A stretch of 5,711 nucleotides of DNA from Candidatus Bathyarchaeota archaeon (GTDB taxonomy: Archaea > Thermoproteota > Bathyarchaeia > 40CM-2-53-6 > FEN-987), in NCBI GenBank assembly GCA_023247835.1, contig JAHFFU010000082.1, positions 1 to 5,711 of the forward strand. The letters run 5' to 3'. Under the pieces are notes generated by a model. The model did not search any database. It saw only the letters and a list, made by a program, of their open reading frames with translations, and had not been told where the DNA came from. Of this stretch, positions 1-5,711 are shown in pieces (within the stretch, counting starts at the first letter, position 1; every line of letters starts with the position of its first letter). A program made the position numbers and the translations under genes.

Positions 1-552
1 TTCTTTGTGGATTTTTCTAAGATACTCCCAGACTGCACTTCGGGCTTGCGGGTCGAGCCCTGTGGTTGGTTCGTCCAAGAATAGAACTTTAGGTCTGTGA
101 ACAAGCGACCTCACCAGTTCGAGGCGCCTTTTCATTCCCCCAGAGTAGCTTCCTACGGTGAAGTCAGCACGGTCAGCAAGCCCCACGACATCAAGAAGTT
201 CTTTGATTCTCTCCTTCCGTATCCGGCTGGGAACGCTGTAGTATTTCGCGTAGAGCTCCATGTTTTCCCAAGCGGTCAATTCGATATCCAAGGTCATCGC
301 TTGAGAGACTACGCCTATGCTCTTCCTAACATCGTCCTGACCCTTGCGAATGTCAAACCCTGAAACTTTGGCGGTGCCCTCCGTAGGTTGAATCACAGTT
401 GTGAGCATGCGGATGAGAGTTGTCTTGCCAGCTCCGTTCGGACCCAGGAGGCCGAAGATTTCTTTCGAATCGATAGTCAAGTTGATTTTGTCGACTGCCG
501 TAAGCTCGCCGAAACGCTTCGTAATGTCGAGAGTTTGGACGGCGGCGTCCAA
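1..552 (-). CDS. ABC transporter ATP-binding protein, DrrA/ABC-2 type (3' end outside window)
   Basis: This is the nucleotide-binding subunit of an ABC transporter, which hydrolyses ATP at the inner face of the membrane to drive a separate permease. The 184 visible residues contain Walker A GPNGAGKT (37-44), the Q-loop glutamine at 84 (GVVSQ), the signature YSGGMKRR (136-143), Walker B VLFLDEP (156-162) and the D-loop GLDP (165-168). The H-loop and C-terminus lie beyond the left edge. The short N-terminus and SGGMKRRLEL signature resemble the DrrA/ABC-2 export or multidrug group, whose permease usually follows directly; that partner would be off the window, so the substrate is unknown. In frame, a TAG at 565-567 sits only four codons before the TTG at 550-552, and the next ATG is inside the ATPase fold, so TTG is effectively the only usable start. 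A TATA-like box lies about 43 bases upstream. The ATPase assignment is secure; the subfamily is less so. Confidence 0.93.
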   Translation of the reverse strand, partial: MDAAVQTLDITKRFGELTAVDKINLTIDSKEIFGLLGPNGAGKTTLIRMLTTVIQPTEGTAKVSGFDIRKGQDDVRKSIGVVSQAMTLDIELTAWENMELYAKYYSVPSRIRKERIKELLDVVGLADRADFTVGSYSGGMKRRLELVRSLVHRPKVLFLDEPTTGLDPQARSAVWEYLRKIHKE

Positions 553-591
553 GACAAAACCAGCCTATGGAAAATGCTCACAGTAGCTTAG

Positions 592-598
592 AAATAAA
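592..598 (-). promoter_or_regulatory. TATA-like box for the ABC ATPase gene
   Basis: On the minus strand this reads TTTATTT, preceded by GCCTTG. Its centre is about 43 bases before the TTG start. With the usual archaeal spacing of about 25 bases from box to transcription start, it predicts a short leader of under 20 bases. No Shine-Dalgarno motif precedes the TTG, which fits a short-leader transcript. The same T-rich stretch lies about 40 bases past the UPF0147 stop codon and could also act as that gene's U-tract terminator. Inference from position and composition only. Confidence 0.4.
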
Positions 599-637
599 CA
601 AGGCGCGGCGAGGCGCGAGCAACCACTCAACCGTTTG

Positions 638-919
638 CTAGTCTTTGATAGCTTCGAGCAGGCTCACGGAGTTCCAGATCTTCACTCGCGTGTAAGGTGG
701 CATGTTCGGGTCCTGGCTTATGTCGTCTAAGATTGAGATGGCGTTTGCGGCGCGAACGCCTATGCTTAGGTCCCCAACTTGAAGCGTATCCATCGCGCTC
801 TTGGCCGCGCGGCGGATATTGCGAGGCGTCGTTGTGTCGTTAGAAACGTCGTTGAGAACACCCAGGGCCTGCTTGATTCGGCCCTCGTATTCTTCCTTGC
901 GTTTGACCTTAGTTGACAT
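638..919 (-). CDS. UPF0147 family protein
   Basis: This is a 93-residue, cysteine-free, probably all-helical cytosolic protein that matches the archaeal UPF0147 family by its whole pattern. Recognisable blocks are the charged N-terminus (KRKEEYEGRIKQALGVLNDV), the segment DTTTPRNIRRAAKSAMDTL at about 28-46, a hydrophobic helix AANAISILDDISQDPNMPPY at about 58-77, and the conserved-looking C-terminal RVKIWNSVSLLEAI. Two segments look internally related: each has a ...LxDxSxDxxxPxxxR pattern (about residues 22-35 and 64-79), which suggests duplicated helical hairpins. The length is normal for the family. The biochemical function is unknown. The ATG at 917-919 is supported by a purine-rich GGGGTGGT six bases upstream. 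The gene is divergent from the zinc-ribbon gene at 1021 and co-directional with the ABC ATPase, with 85 bases between them, so it is probably a separate transcript. Confidence 0.93.
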   Translation of the reverse strand: MSTKVKRKEEYEGRIKQALGVLNDVSNDTTTPRNIRRAAKSAMDTLQVGDLSIGVRAANAISILDDISQDPNMPPYTRVKIWNSVSLLEAIKD

Positions 920-1020
920 ATCGGACCACCCCGCATGACAGGCGCCCTTTCACTCCAACCCATCATAGGGCAATATCTTAACTCTTTCTTCAACGCCATA
1001 TTCATGCATGGTTGACAGCT
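920..1020. promoter_or_regulatory. Divergent intergenic promoter region
   Basis: About 100 bases separate the divergent UPF0147 and p27-type genes, so both promoters must lie here or overlap gene starts. The AT-rich core at about 971-983 (minus strand TTAAGATATTG) could serve UPF0147, giving a leader of roughly 30 bases that includes its Shine-Dalgarno site. CATATTCA at about 997-1004 could serve a nearly leaderless plus-strand transcript. Neither is a strong TATA match, so the individual boxes are not asserted. Confidence 0.4.
925..932 (-). promoter_or_regulatory. Shine-Dalgarno site for the UPF0147 gene
   Basis: The minus strand reads GGGGTGGT with a five-base spacer (CCGAT) before ATG. 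It is complementary to the pyrimidine-rich archaeal 16S rRNA 3' end and fixes the start of this gene. It is the only convincing Shine-Dalgarno motif seen in the window; the other genes look leaderless or short-leadered. Confidence 0.55.
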
Positions 1021-1374
1021 GTGAGCATTGAAGTCAAGAAAATGGCTGAACTTCTCAAGTCAGGGGCAACGATGCTGTCAGAGACGTGCCCCGCGTGCGG
1101 AACCCCACTCTTCCGAAAGGGCAAGGAAACCTTCTGCCCGAAATGCAACAAACCAGTTGTAATCATTCGGTCTGCCGAGCAAGAAACACGCCTAATGGCC
1201 GATAGGGTGCTCGAAGATTCCGAACAGACCTTGCTATCCAAAATTCAAGAAGTCAATTTAGCGATGAAGAACGAGACGGACCCAGAGAAATTAGTGGCCT
1301 ATGGCAACGCATTATCGAGTTGGCTGGGCGCGATAGAGAAGCTGAGAAGGCTCAGGAGCCAGAGCTCCGAGTAG
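1021..1374 (+). CDS. Autoantigen p27 (Sjogren's/scleroderma autoantigen 1) family zinc-ribbon protein
   Basis: This small cytosolic protein belongs to the archaeal/eukaryotic autoantigen-p27 family (human relative ZNRD2/SSSCA1). It begins with the typical KKMAELLKSGATMLSETCP segment, then a zinc ribbon with cysteines C23PAC26 and C39PKC42 (numbered from the GTG), which should bind one Zn ion. Residues of about 55-117 are charged and helical (EDSEQTLLSKIQEVNL..., IEKLRRLRSQSSE) and probably form a coiled coil or helical hairpin. The archaeal role is not established. The GTG at 1021 is chosen because it puts MSIEVKK directly ahead of the conserved KMAELL block, as in relatives; a TTG at 1012 would add three residues, and an ATG at 1042 would remove part of the conserved block. 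An ATG at 1008 is out of frame. The next gene, 102 bases downstream, has its own TATA box. Confidence 0.85.
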   Translation: MSIEVKKMAELLKSGATMLSETCPACGTPLFRKGKETFCPKCNKPVVIIRSAEQETRLMADRVLEDSEQTLLSKIQEVNLAMKNETDPEKLVAYGNALSSWLGAIEKLRRLRSQSSE

Positions 1375-1431
1375 TCGAAGCATTTCAAGTATGCTCGGAT
1401 GATTGCAGTCACTGAGATCGCCGCGTACCAT

Positions 1432-1439
1432 TTTATATG
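1432..1439 (+). promoter_or_regulatory. TATA box of the DUF4013 gene
   Basis: TTTATATG, preceded by GTACCAT, is the best archaeal TATA-box match in the window. Its centre is about 42 bases ahead of the TTG at 1477. Using the normal box-to-start spacing, transcription would begin near 1460, leaving a leader of roughly 15-20 bases. A transcript starting there cannot encode the upstream in-frame ATG at 1399, which supports the TTG as the true start. Confidence 0.65.
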
Positions 1440-1444
1440 CTCTG

Positions 1445-1460
1445 AGGGCAACTCTGCCCT
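1445..1460. promoter_or_regulatory. Perfect dyad AGGGCA-N4-TGCCCT, candidate operator
   Basis: A perfect 6+6 inverted repeat with a four-base ACTC spacer starts five bases after the TATA box and ends near the predicted transcription start. A G-T pair can extend the stem by one as RNA. The position between TATA box and start site is where archaeal repressors commonly block polymerase recruitment, so a dimeric regulator is a reasonable reading. An RNA hairpin is less likely, because most of the dyad would lie upstream of the transcript. The regulator is unknown. Confidence 0.4.
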
Positions 1461-1476
1461 TCATAAGTGTTCTCTG

Positions 1477-2370
1477 TTGGATATTGGTGATAACTTCAGC
1501 AACAGTTTCGAATACGCGAAGAAACTTTTCAGCGATGGCGGCAGGCTCATAATCCTCATAGTTCTCGACCTCATACCAATCGTCAACTGGATCGTGGTTG
1601 GATATGCCGCTCGTGTACTAAGAGAATCCCCAGGTACCGGAACGCCTCCGAAACTCGAAAAGTACGGCGAATTGTTCGTCGACGGAGCCAAAGTCTTCTT
1701 TGCATCACTAATCTACATGCTGGTTCCAACAATTCTGATCGTGGCGGGCGGCGCTTCGTTATTTGTAGGAATGCTGACCTTGCGGGGTGGCGTAGTCGCC
1801 CCAAGCGTGATGTTTGGCGGAACCGGCTTAGTCCTAGTGCTAGTCGGTATTCTCCTAGCAATCATTTTGCTGCTATTGCTCGGTATGGGTATGGCTCATA
1901 TGGTGAAGACCGGGAAATTCGGGAAAGCTTTCGCCTTCGGCGAGATATTCAACATTATCGGCGCGGTAGGGTGGGGGAAGTACCTCGGCTGGATAGTAAT
2001 CCTACTCATAATTGGCGTTTTAGTGGGTGGGGTAGCTGGGTTCATACCTTTCGTAGGTTGGATAATTTCCGCCATAATATCGCCCATCCTAAGCGTCTTC
2101 GTGTTCAGATCGCTCGGCCTATTGTATAATGACGGCGCCCCTCCTGAGCTACGAGCCCAACCCACGGCAGTCAGTGCGTTGGTCTGCTCCTCGTGCGGAA
2201 CTCCGCTACAACCGCACCACAAGTTCTGCCCAAACTGCGGCGCTACTGCGCCGGCTCCGCCGCCACCTCCACTTCCTACCGCGGAGGCAACGAAGTTCTG
2301 TATGAGCTGTGGCGCAAAGATTCCTGTTGACGCGAAATTCTGTGGGTCGTGCGGCGCGAAACAAAGCTAG
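1477..2370 (+). CDS. DUF4013-like membrane protein with two C-terminal zinc ribbons
   Basis: This integral membrane protein is of unknown function. From the TTG it has 297 residues. The N-terminus (MDIGDNFSNSFEYAKKLFSDGGRL) is the amphipathic opening typical of DUF4013 proteins, followed by about five hydrophobic segments at 25-44, 71-102, 116-139, 171-189 and 190-211. After FRSLGLLYNDG, a cytosolic tail carries a zinc ribbon C237SSC240/C251PNC254, a proline-rich linker (APAPPPPPLP, 258-267) and a second ribbon C275MSC278/C289GSC292. Paired ribbons joined by a flexible linker suggest a membrane-tethered protein-binding tail. The TTG at 1477 is preferred over the in-frame ATG at 1399: the additional 26 residues are not family-like, and the strong TATA box lies inside that stretch. 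The gene probably has its own promoter and ends 169 bases before hef. The family call is from recalled pattern; the topology is seen in the sequence. Confidence 0.85.
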   Translation: MDIGDNFSNSFEYAKKLFSDGGRLIILIVLDLIPIVNWIVVGYAARVLRESPGTGTPPKLEKYGELFVDGAKVFFASLIYMLVPTILIVAGGASLFVGMLTLRGGVVAPSVMFGGTGLVLVLVGILLAIILLLLLGMGMAHMVKTGKFGKAFAFGEIFNIIGAVGWGKYLGWIVILLIIGVLVGGVAGFIPFVGWIISAIISPILSVFVFRSLGLLYNDGAPPELRAQPTAVSALVCSSCGTPLQPHHKFCPNCGATAPAPPPPPLPTAEATKFCMSCGAKIPVDAKFCGSCGAKQS

Positions 2371-2539
2371 TTTCCCCATGCAACAATAATGATGTATAGA
2401 CTATGTTATACACTTCCAGTTGAACCAGCTCTAATCCTGAACAATCATATGTATGGCGCAGTTCGGCACGGGTTCAACCCCGTGACTTATAGGCCCCTCA
2501 ACAATCTTGATACCCAGTCCACCCGCTGGCGTCCCATAA
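2371..2539 (+). other. Intergenic region upstream of hef, with two adjacent potential hairpins
   Basis: This is the longest gene-free stretch. It holds a stem CTGAAC/GTTCGG (2437-2442 with 2461-2466, one G-T pair, 18-base loop), followed without a gap by a perfect six-pair stem CACGGG/CCCGTG (2467-2472 with 2479-2484) closed by TTCAAC. The second resembles a tRNA T-arm missing one loop base, but no D-arm, anticodon arm or matching acceptor strand could be assembled, so no tRNA is called. An AT-rich run (2381-2410) follows the preceding stop codon. Confidence 0.4.
2486..2493 (+). promoter_or_regulatory. Possible TATA-like box for hef
   Basis: CTTATAGG lies about 50 bases ahead of the TTG start of hef, which would give a leader of about 25 bases. 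It directly follows the 2467-2484 inverted repeat, so a protein on that dyad would touch the TFB/TBP site. The match is modest; TGTTATAC at about 2404-2411 is an alternative that would put both hairpins in the transcript leader. Confidence 0.3.
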
Positions 2540-4801
2540 TTGTCGGTAGACCTCAACTCGAATTCATTGCTAAGGTTCGATTCCATTGAGCGCCGCTCTT
2601 ACCAGGAAGCCATAGCTCGAACCGCCCTACGCACGAACACCTTAGTCTGTTTACCGACTGGTTTGGGTAAGTCTGTTGTGGCAGCTTACGTGGCCGCCGA
2701 GAGGCTTAAGCGTTTTCCGAACAAAGGCGTTGTAATGCTTGCCCCGACAAAACCGCTCGTGTTACAACATTACCGAACATTCCAGAAACTCTTCAGCATC
2801 GATGCGGAGTCGATCATCTGGCTCACGGGAGAGGTTGCGCCCGAGAAAAGAGTGGACTGTTGGAACATGCGTTTGATATTCTCGACGCCACAGGTCTTCA
2901 TGAATGATCTTCTCACAGGAAAAGTCCCACTTAACAGTTTCTCCTTAGTAATCTTCGACGAAGCACACAGAGGAGTCGGTGACTATCCGTACGCATTCAT
3001 CGCGGACCGTTATGCAGCGACCAACGACAGCCTCATACTTGGATTGACTGCGTCGCCCGGCTCTAGCGAAGCGGATGTTCGCGAAATCTGCAAGAACCTT
3101 CACATCGAATGGGTAGAGGCACGAACAATCCAAAGTGACGACGTTAGACCATACGTTGGCGGAATAGAGGTAAAGTGGGTTACCGTTGACCTTCCGCAAA
3201 TATTCTACGACGTCAAGCGAGAATTAGAATCTTTCTTACGCGAAAAGTTGCGTACGGTTCGCGATCACGGGTATCTTGAAAGCGCAGCTATGGACAGGAT
3301 TCGCTTGCGAGATGTCCTCGCAGCAAGGCAACAGATACTAGCAGATGTGGCGCGGGGTAACCGGGACGCCAAAGCCTACTTGGGCTATGTGTATGCGGCG
3401 GTACACGCAATTCGCGCGATTGAATTTCTTGAGACACAAGGTTTCCCAGCGCTGAAGGAGCATCTTGACGGCCTTCAAGAGAAGGCGAAGAAGCGGTCCA
3501 CGCCGGGTCTGAAGATGATTCTCGGCGACCCTAGGATAACCCGAGTAGCCTCCATTGTGAATGACTTGGTTGCGAAAGAGGCTGACCATCCGAAAGTGAC
3601 GGAGCTGATCAAAGCCATACGCGCAGCCCTCAACAAAGGTGCACGCCGCATCATGGCCTTCACTAACTACCGAACAACGGCCGCAAGGCTTGTTGAACTA
3701 CTCAACAAAGTCGAAGGTGTTTCCGCAGTACGCCTTGTGGGACAAGCTTCACGCGCTAAAGATCGCGGCCTTACCCAGAAGAAGCAGGCTGCGATACTTG
3801 ACGACTTCAGATCAGGCGCATTCAACGTACTTGTTGCAACGCAGATTGGCGAGGAAGGCCTCGATATAGTGGAGTGCGATGAGGTCATCTTCTACGACAC
3901 CGTCCCGAGCGCAATTCGCTACATTCAGCGGCGAGGAAGGACGGGCAGAAAGGGACCCGGCGAGGCTATAATTCTGATGGCAAGGGGTACTCGTGACGAA
4001 GCCTACTTCTGGATATCGCAACGGAGAGAACGCGAAATGGCGTCCGCAATCAGGCAGTTCATGAAGTCGCAGAAAGAATACGCGCCTGACCAGGTAAGAA
4101 TGGAGAAATTCATCTCATCAAATGTGAAGGAAGAGAAATTGGAAGACCAAATAGTAGTGGTAGCCGACTCTAGAGAACTCGGTGCTCTAGTAACGAGGGA
4201 GTTGGCAAAACTGGGCGCACTCGTAAGATCCCAGACTCTGGAGGTAGGCGATTTTGTTCTCTCGGACAAAGTTGTGATAGAACGGAAAGATGTAGAAGAT
4301 TTCGCGTCGTCAATAATCGATGGGAGATTATTCCAGCAAGCGGCAAGACTGAAAGAATCCTACGCGAAACCGGTTATCATTGTGGAAGGTGAGACTTTGA
4401 CGGGATCAGGCCGCGTGCGGCCTGAAGCAATGATGGGGGCCTACGCCAGCATTTTGATAGACTACGGAATCCCGATTGTCTGGGCGCAGAAACCTTCTGA
4501 GACAGCTCAGCTGATTTTCGCCATAGCGAGGCGCGAGCAGATTCAAGATAAACGCGTCCCACGAATAATGACAGCCTCCAAGCCCACAACTGTCGATGAG
4601 CAACAGGAATTCATCGTTTCCAGCTTACCAAATATAGACAATACCCGAGCAAAGAAACTCCTCAGCTCCTTTCAAACCGTCGAACGCATATTCCAAGCTT
4701 CCAAGGAAGAACTAATGTCAGTTACGGGAATCGGCGAGAAAATCTCCGAGGAGATTAGGCGCGTGCTTACTTCGAGGTACAAGCCACGGTCTGAAGTTTA
4801 G
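2540..4801 (+). CDS. hef: Hef: fork-structure helicase/XPF-type nuclease
   Basis: Hef is an archaeal FANCM/XPF relative that unwinds and cuts stalled forks and other branched DNA. The 753-residue protein has both halves. Helicase motifs are I LPTGLGKS (38-45), Ia APTKPLV (68-74), II DEAH (140-143), III TASPG (170-174), IV near IMAFTNYRTT (371-380), V ATQIGEEGLDI (433-443) and VI QRRGRTGR (463-470). The helical insert characteristic of Hef/FANCM lies between III and IV (about 220-360). The nuclease domain has ADSRE (542-546), GDFVLSD (570-576) and the catalytic ERKDVED (581-587), then DGRLFQQ. Tandem helix-hairpin-helix elements end the protein (about 697-742, including VTGIGEKISEEI). All catalytic residues are present, so both activities are likely intact. 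TTG 2540 directly follows an in-frame TAA; a TTG at 2567 would trim the N-terminus more than in relatives. There is no Shine-Dalgarno site. Confidence 0.96.
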   Translation: MSVDLNSNSLLRFDSIERRSYQEAIARTALRTNTLVCLPTGLGKSVVAAYVAAERLKRFPNKGVVMLAPTKPLVLQHYRTFQKLFSIDAESIIWLTGEVAPEKRVDCWNMRLIFSTPQVFMNDLLTGKVPLNSFSLVIFDEAHRGVGDYPYAFIADRYAATNDSLILGLTASPGSSEADVREICKNLHIEWVEARTIQSDDVRPYVGGIEVKWVTVDLPQIFYDVKRELESFLREKLRTVRDHGYLESAAMDRIRLRDVLAARQQILADVARGNRDAKAYLGYVYAAVHAIRAIEFLETQGFPALKEHLDGLQEKAKKRSTPGLKMILGDPRITRVASIVNDLVAKEADHPKVTELIKAIRAALNKGARRIMAFTNYRTTAARLVELLNKVEGVSAVRLVGQASRAKDRGLTQKKQAAILDDFRSGAFNVLVATQIGEEGLDIVECDEVIFYDTVPSAIRYIQRRGRTGRKGPGEAIILMARGTRDEAYFWISQRREREMASAIRQFMKSQKEYAPDQVRMEKFISSNVKEEKLEDQIVVVADSRELGALVTRELAKLGALVRSQTLEVGDFVLSDKVVIERKDVEDFASSIIDGRLFQQAARLKESYAKPVIIVEGETLTGSGRVRPEAMMGAYASILIDYGIPIVWAQKPSETAQLIFAIARREQIQDKRVPRIMTASKPTTVDEQQEFIVSSLPNIDNTRAKKLLSSFQTVERIFQASKEELMSVTGIGEKISEEIRRVLTSRYKPRSEV
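4406..4425. repeat. 20-bp near-perfect palindrome inside hef
   Basis: Two nine-base arms (TCAGGCCGC and GCGGCCTGA) flank a two-base GT centre. It encodes residues SGRVRPE of the nuclease domain. Pairing stops at both ends (A opposite A). It could be chance in a GC-rich stretch, a protein-binding site, or a cruciform/hairpin-prone site; nothing in the context decides. Confidence 0.6.
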
Positions 4802-5652
4802 GCGGCACGAATAACCTGAGCGGAGATGCCGCGGTAGGTCAAAACCAAGTAACCGCCGATTACGAGCCAGTAACCGACGTAAACCGCCAGCCTAATCCAT
4901 TCAGGGCTGAGCGTATACCCAAGGAGACTGGACAGGATGGTTCCAAGTGAGCTTTCCTCACTGAACAGGCTAGAAGGGGCGACGCTTAGGCTGAAAGCTT
5001 GCTGCCCCAAAATTCCTAAGCTGATTCCAAGATTGTCTGCGGCTTCAGCTAATTCATGGGCTGCGAAGCCGACGAGGCCTGCTGCGATGACGAGGAGAAT
5101 TATGCTGGTGTATTTGAAGAAGTTTTGAAGGTTAAGCCTGTAAGAACTTTTCATTATCGCAACGGCGACAAGGGTGACCGCCACCAATCCAAAGAGTATC
5201 CCGAGCGCCGTCCCTGCCGGATCGATGAAGAAGATGGCGGTTAGAAAAAGCACCGTTTCAGTGCCTTCTCTGAAGACCGCAACGAAAGCTATGGCCGCAA
5301 CTCCCAGAAGCTGGCCATCGGTTAAGGCAGAAGCCAATCTACTTTCCAATTCGCCCTTTATCTTTCTCGCATTCTTCGTCATCCAAAAGATCATGTAAGT
5401 AAGGAAGCCGACCGCTAAGAGCGCGGTTGAACCTTCGAAGAGGTTTTCATAGGCCCCCGACAGGCCGCCATAGATCGCTTGAAGGGTCCAAGCGAATCCC
5501 ATGCTTGCCGCGACCGCCAGTGAGGTTCCGAGGTATAGGTATCGGTTTGCCTCTGACCTGCGGACCTTTTTCAGGTATGCGGCAACGATGCCCACGATCA
5601 GAGCCGCTTCGAGCGCCTCCCTGAAAGTTATGATGAAGCTGGCTATGGGCAT
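4798..5652 (-). CDS. FTR1-family iron permease
   Basis: This is a high-affinity iron permease of the FTR1/EfeU family, an integral membrane protein that moves iron into the cell. The 284 residues contain both family-defining RExxE motifs inside membrane helices: REALE at 11-15 and REGTE at 128-132. About seven hydrophobic segments are visible (near 4-25, 38-60, 75-91, 115-142, 146-167, 181-203 and 252-273). HELAEA at 199-204 ends the sixth segment, and a polar extracytoplasmic-looking loop (about 205-250) precedes the last. The length is normal. The ATG at 5650-5652 starts MPIASFIITFREALEA, which fits the family, where the first motif is very near the N-terminus. No ferroxidase (Fet3-like) or EfeO/EfeB partner is visible, though the promoter side reaches the window edge after 59 bases. 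Its stop overlaps the stop of convergent hef by 4 bp. Metal specificity is inferred from the family. Confidence 0.93.
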   Translation of the reverse strand: MPIASFIITFREALEAALIVGIVAAYLKKVRRSEANRYLYLGTSLAVAASMGFAWTLQAIYGGLSGAYENLFEGSTALLAVGFLTYMIFWMTKNARKIKGELESRLASALTDGQLLGVAAIAFVAVFREGTETVLFLTAIFFIDPAGTALGILFGLVAVTLVAVAIMKSSYRLNLQNFFKYTSIILLVIAAGLVGFAAHELAEAADNLGISLGILGQQAFSLSVAPSSLFSEESSLGTILSSLLGYTLSPEWIRLAVYVGYWLVIGGYLVLTYRGISAQVIRAA

Positions 5653-5711
5653 GTTTCACAGGTTTCCAGTTGTTAGTGGGACCTAGTTGCGCAGGCGGCG
5701 GTATTCCATAT

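Noticed and set aside
97..591. Plus-strand open frames opposite the left-end gene
   Set aside because: They lie antisense to the ABC ATPase, whose Walker A, signature and Walker B motifs are all in the minus-strand reading; the plus-strand translations show no domain features.
601..617. GC-rich direct repeat AGGCGCG-GCG-AGGCGCG between the ABC and UPF0147 genes
   Set aside because: Only two seven-base copies, no inverted pairing and no further copies seen; too short to call a repeat element.
2388..2440. Possible C/D-box guide RNA (ATGATGT ... CTGA)
   Set aside because: The C box deviates at its last base, no good internal D'/C' pair is present, and the flanks do not form a terminal stem.
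2395..2491. Possible tRNA gene around the GGTTCAACCCC motif
   Set aside because: The T-arm stem pairs only with a six-base loop, no D-arm (GGTAGAGC-like) is found upstream, and the sequence following the stem (GACTTAT) finds no matching 5' acceptor strand at the right distance.
2389..2589. 66-residue plus-strand frame between the DUF4013 gene and hef
   Set aside because: It overlaps the start of hef in another frame, spans the hairpins and TATA-like box, has no recognisable family pattern and lacks a ribosome site.
4169..4190. CTAGAG/CTCTAG inverted repeat within hef
   Set aside because: A six-base stem with a nine-base loop inside a coding region is within chance expectation over several kilobases.
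5653..5711. Promoter or iron-responsive operator for the FTR1 gene
   Set aside because: Only 59 bases are available before the window edge, and no clear TATA box, Shine-Dalgarno site or dyad is seen in them.

Overview
The window looks archaeal. It carries a full-length Hef-type helicase/nuclease (the archaeal relative of FANCM and XPF), a UPF0147 protein and an autoantigen-p27-type zinc-ribbon protein. These families are archaeal or archaeal/eukaryotic. Start signals also fit: TATA-like boxes lie about 40 bases ahead of two starts, Shine-Dalgarno sites are mostly absent, and TTG/GTG starts are common. The mix would suit a Thermoproteota-type lineage (for example Bathyarchaeia or Nitrososphaeria), but this is inference and a euryarchaeon is not excluded.

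Layout, left to right. Positions 1-552 (minus) hold the N-terminal 184 codons of an ABC transporter ATPase that runs off the left edge; it has no ATG and must begin at TTG. Positions 638-919 (minus) encode a UPF0147 protein. A divergent intergenic region of about 100 bases follows. On the plus strand come a p27-type zinc-ribbon protein (1021-1374), a DUF4013-like membrane protein with two C-terminal zinc ribbons (1477-2370), and hef (2540-4801). On the minus strand, an FTR1-family iron permease (4798-5652) converges on hef, and the two stop codons overlap by 4 bp.

The genes do not form one pathway. They look like a set of mostly single-gene transcription units: DNA repair (Hef), metal uptake (FTR1), membrane export (ABC ATPase) and three poorly characterised conserved archaeal proteins. 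No mobile element, CRISPR array, rRNA or convincing tRNA is present. No gene-free stretch exceeds 300 bases; the longest is 169 bases (2371-2539) and holds two adjacent potential hairpins and a TATA-like box.

No clearly new system is visible. The points most worth checking are a perfect AGGGCA-N4-TGCCCT dyad between the TATA box and start of the DUF4013 gene, the paired hairpins ahead of hef, a 20-bp near-perfect palindrome inside the Hef nuclease domain, and the frequent non-ATG starts that would mislead automatic annotation.
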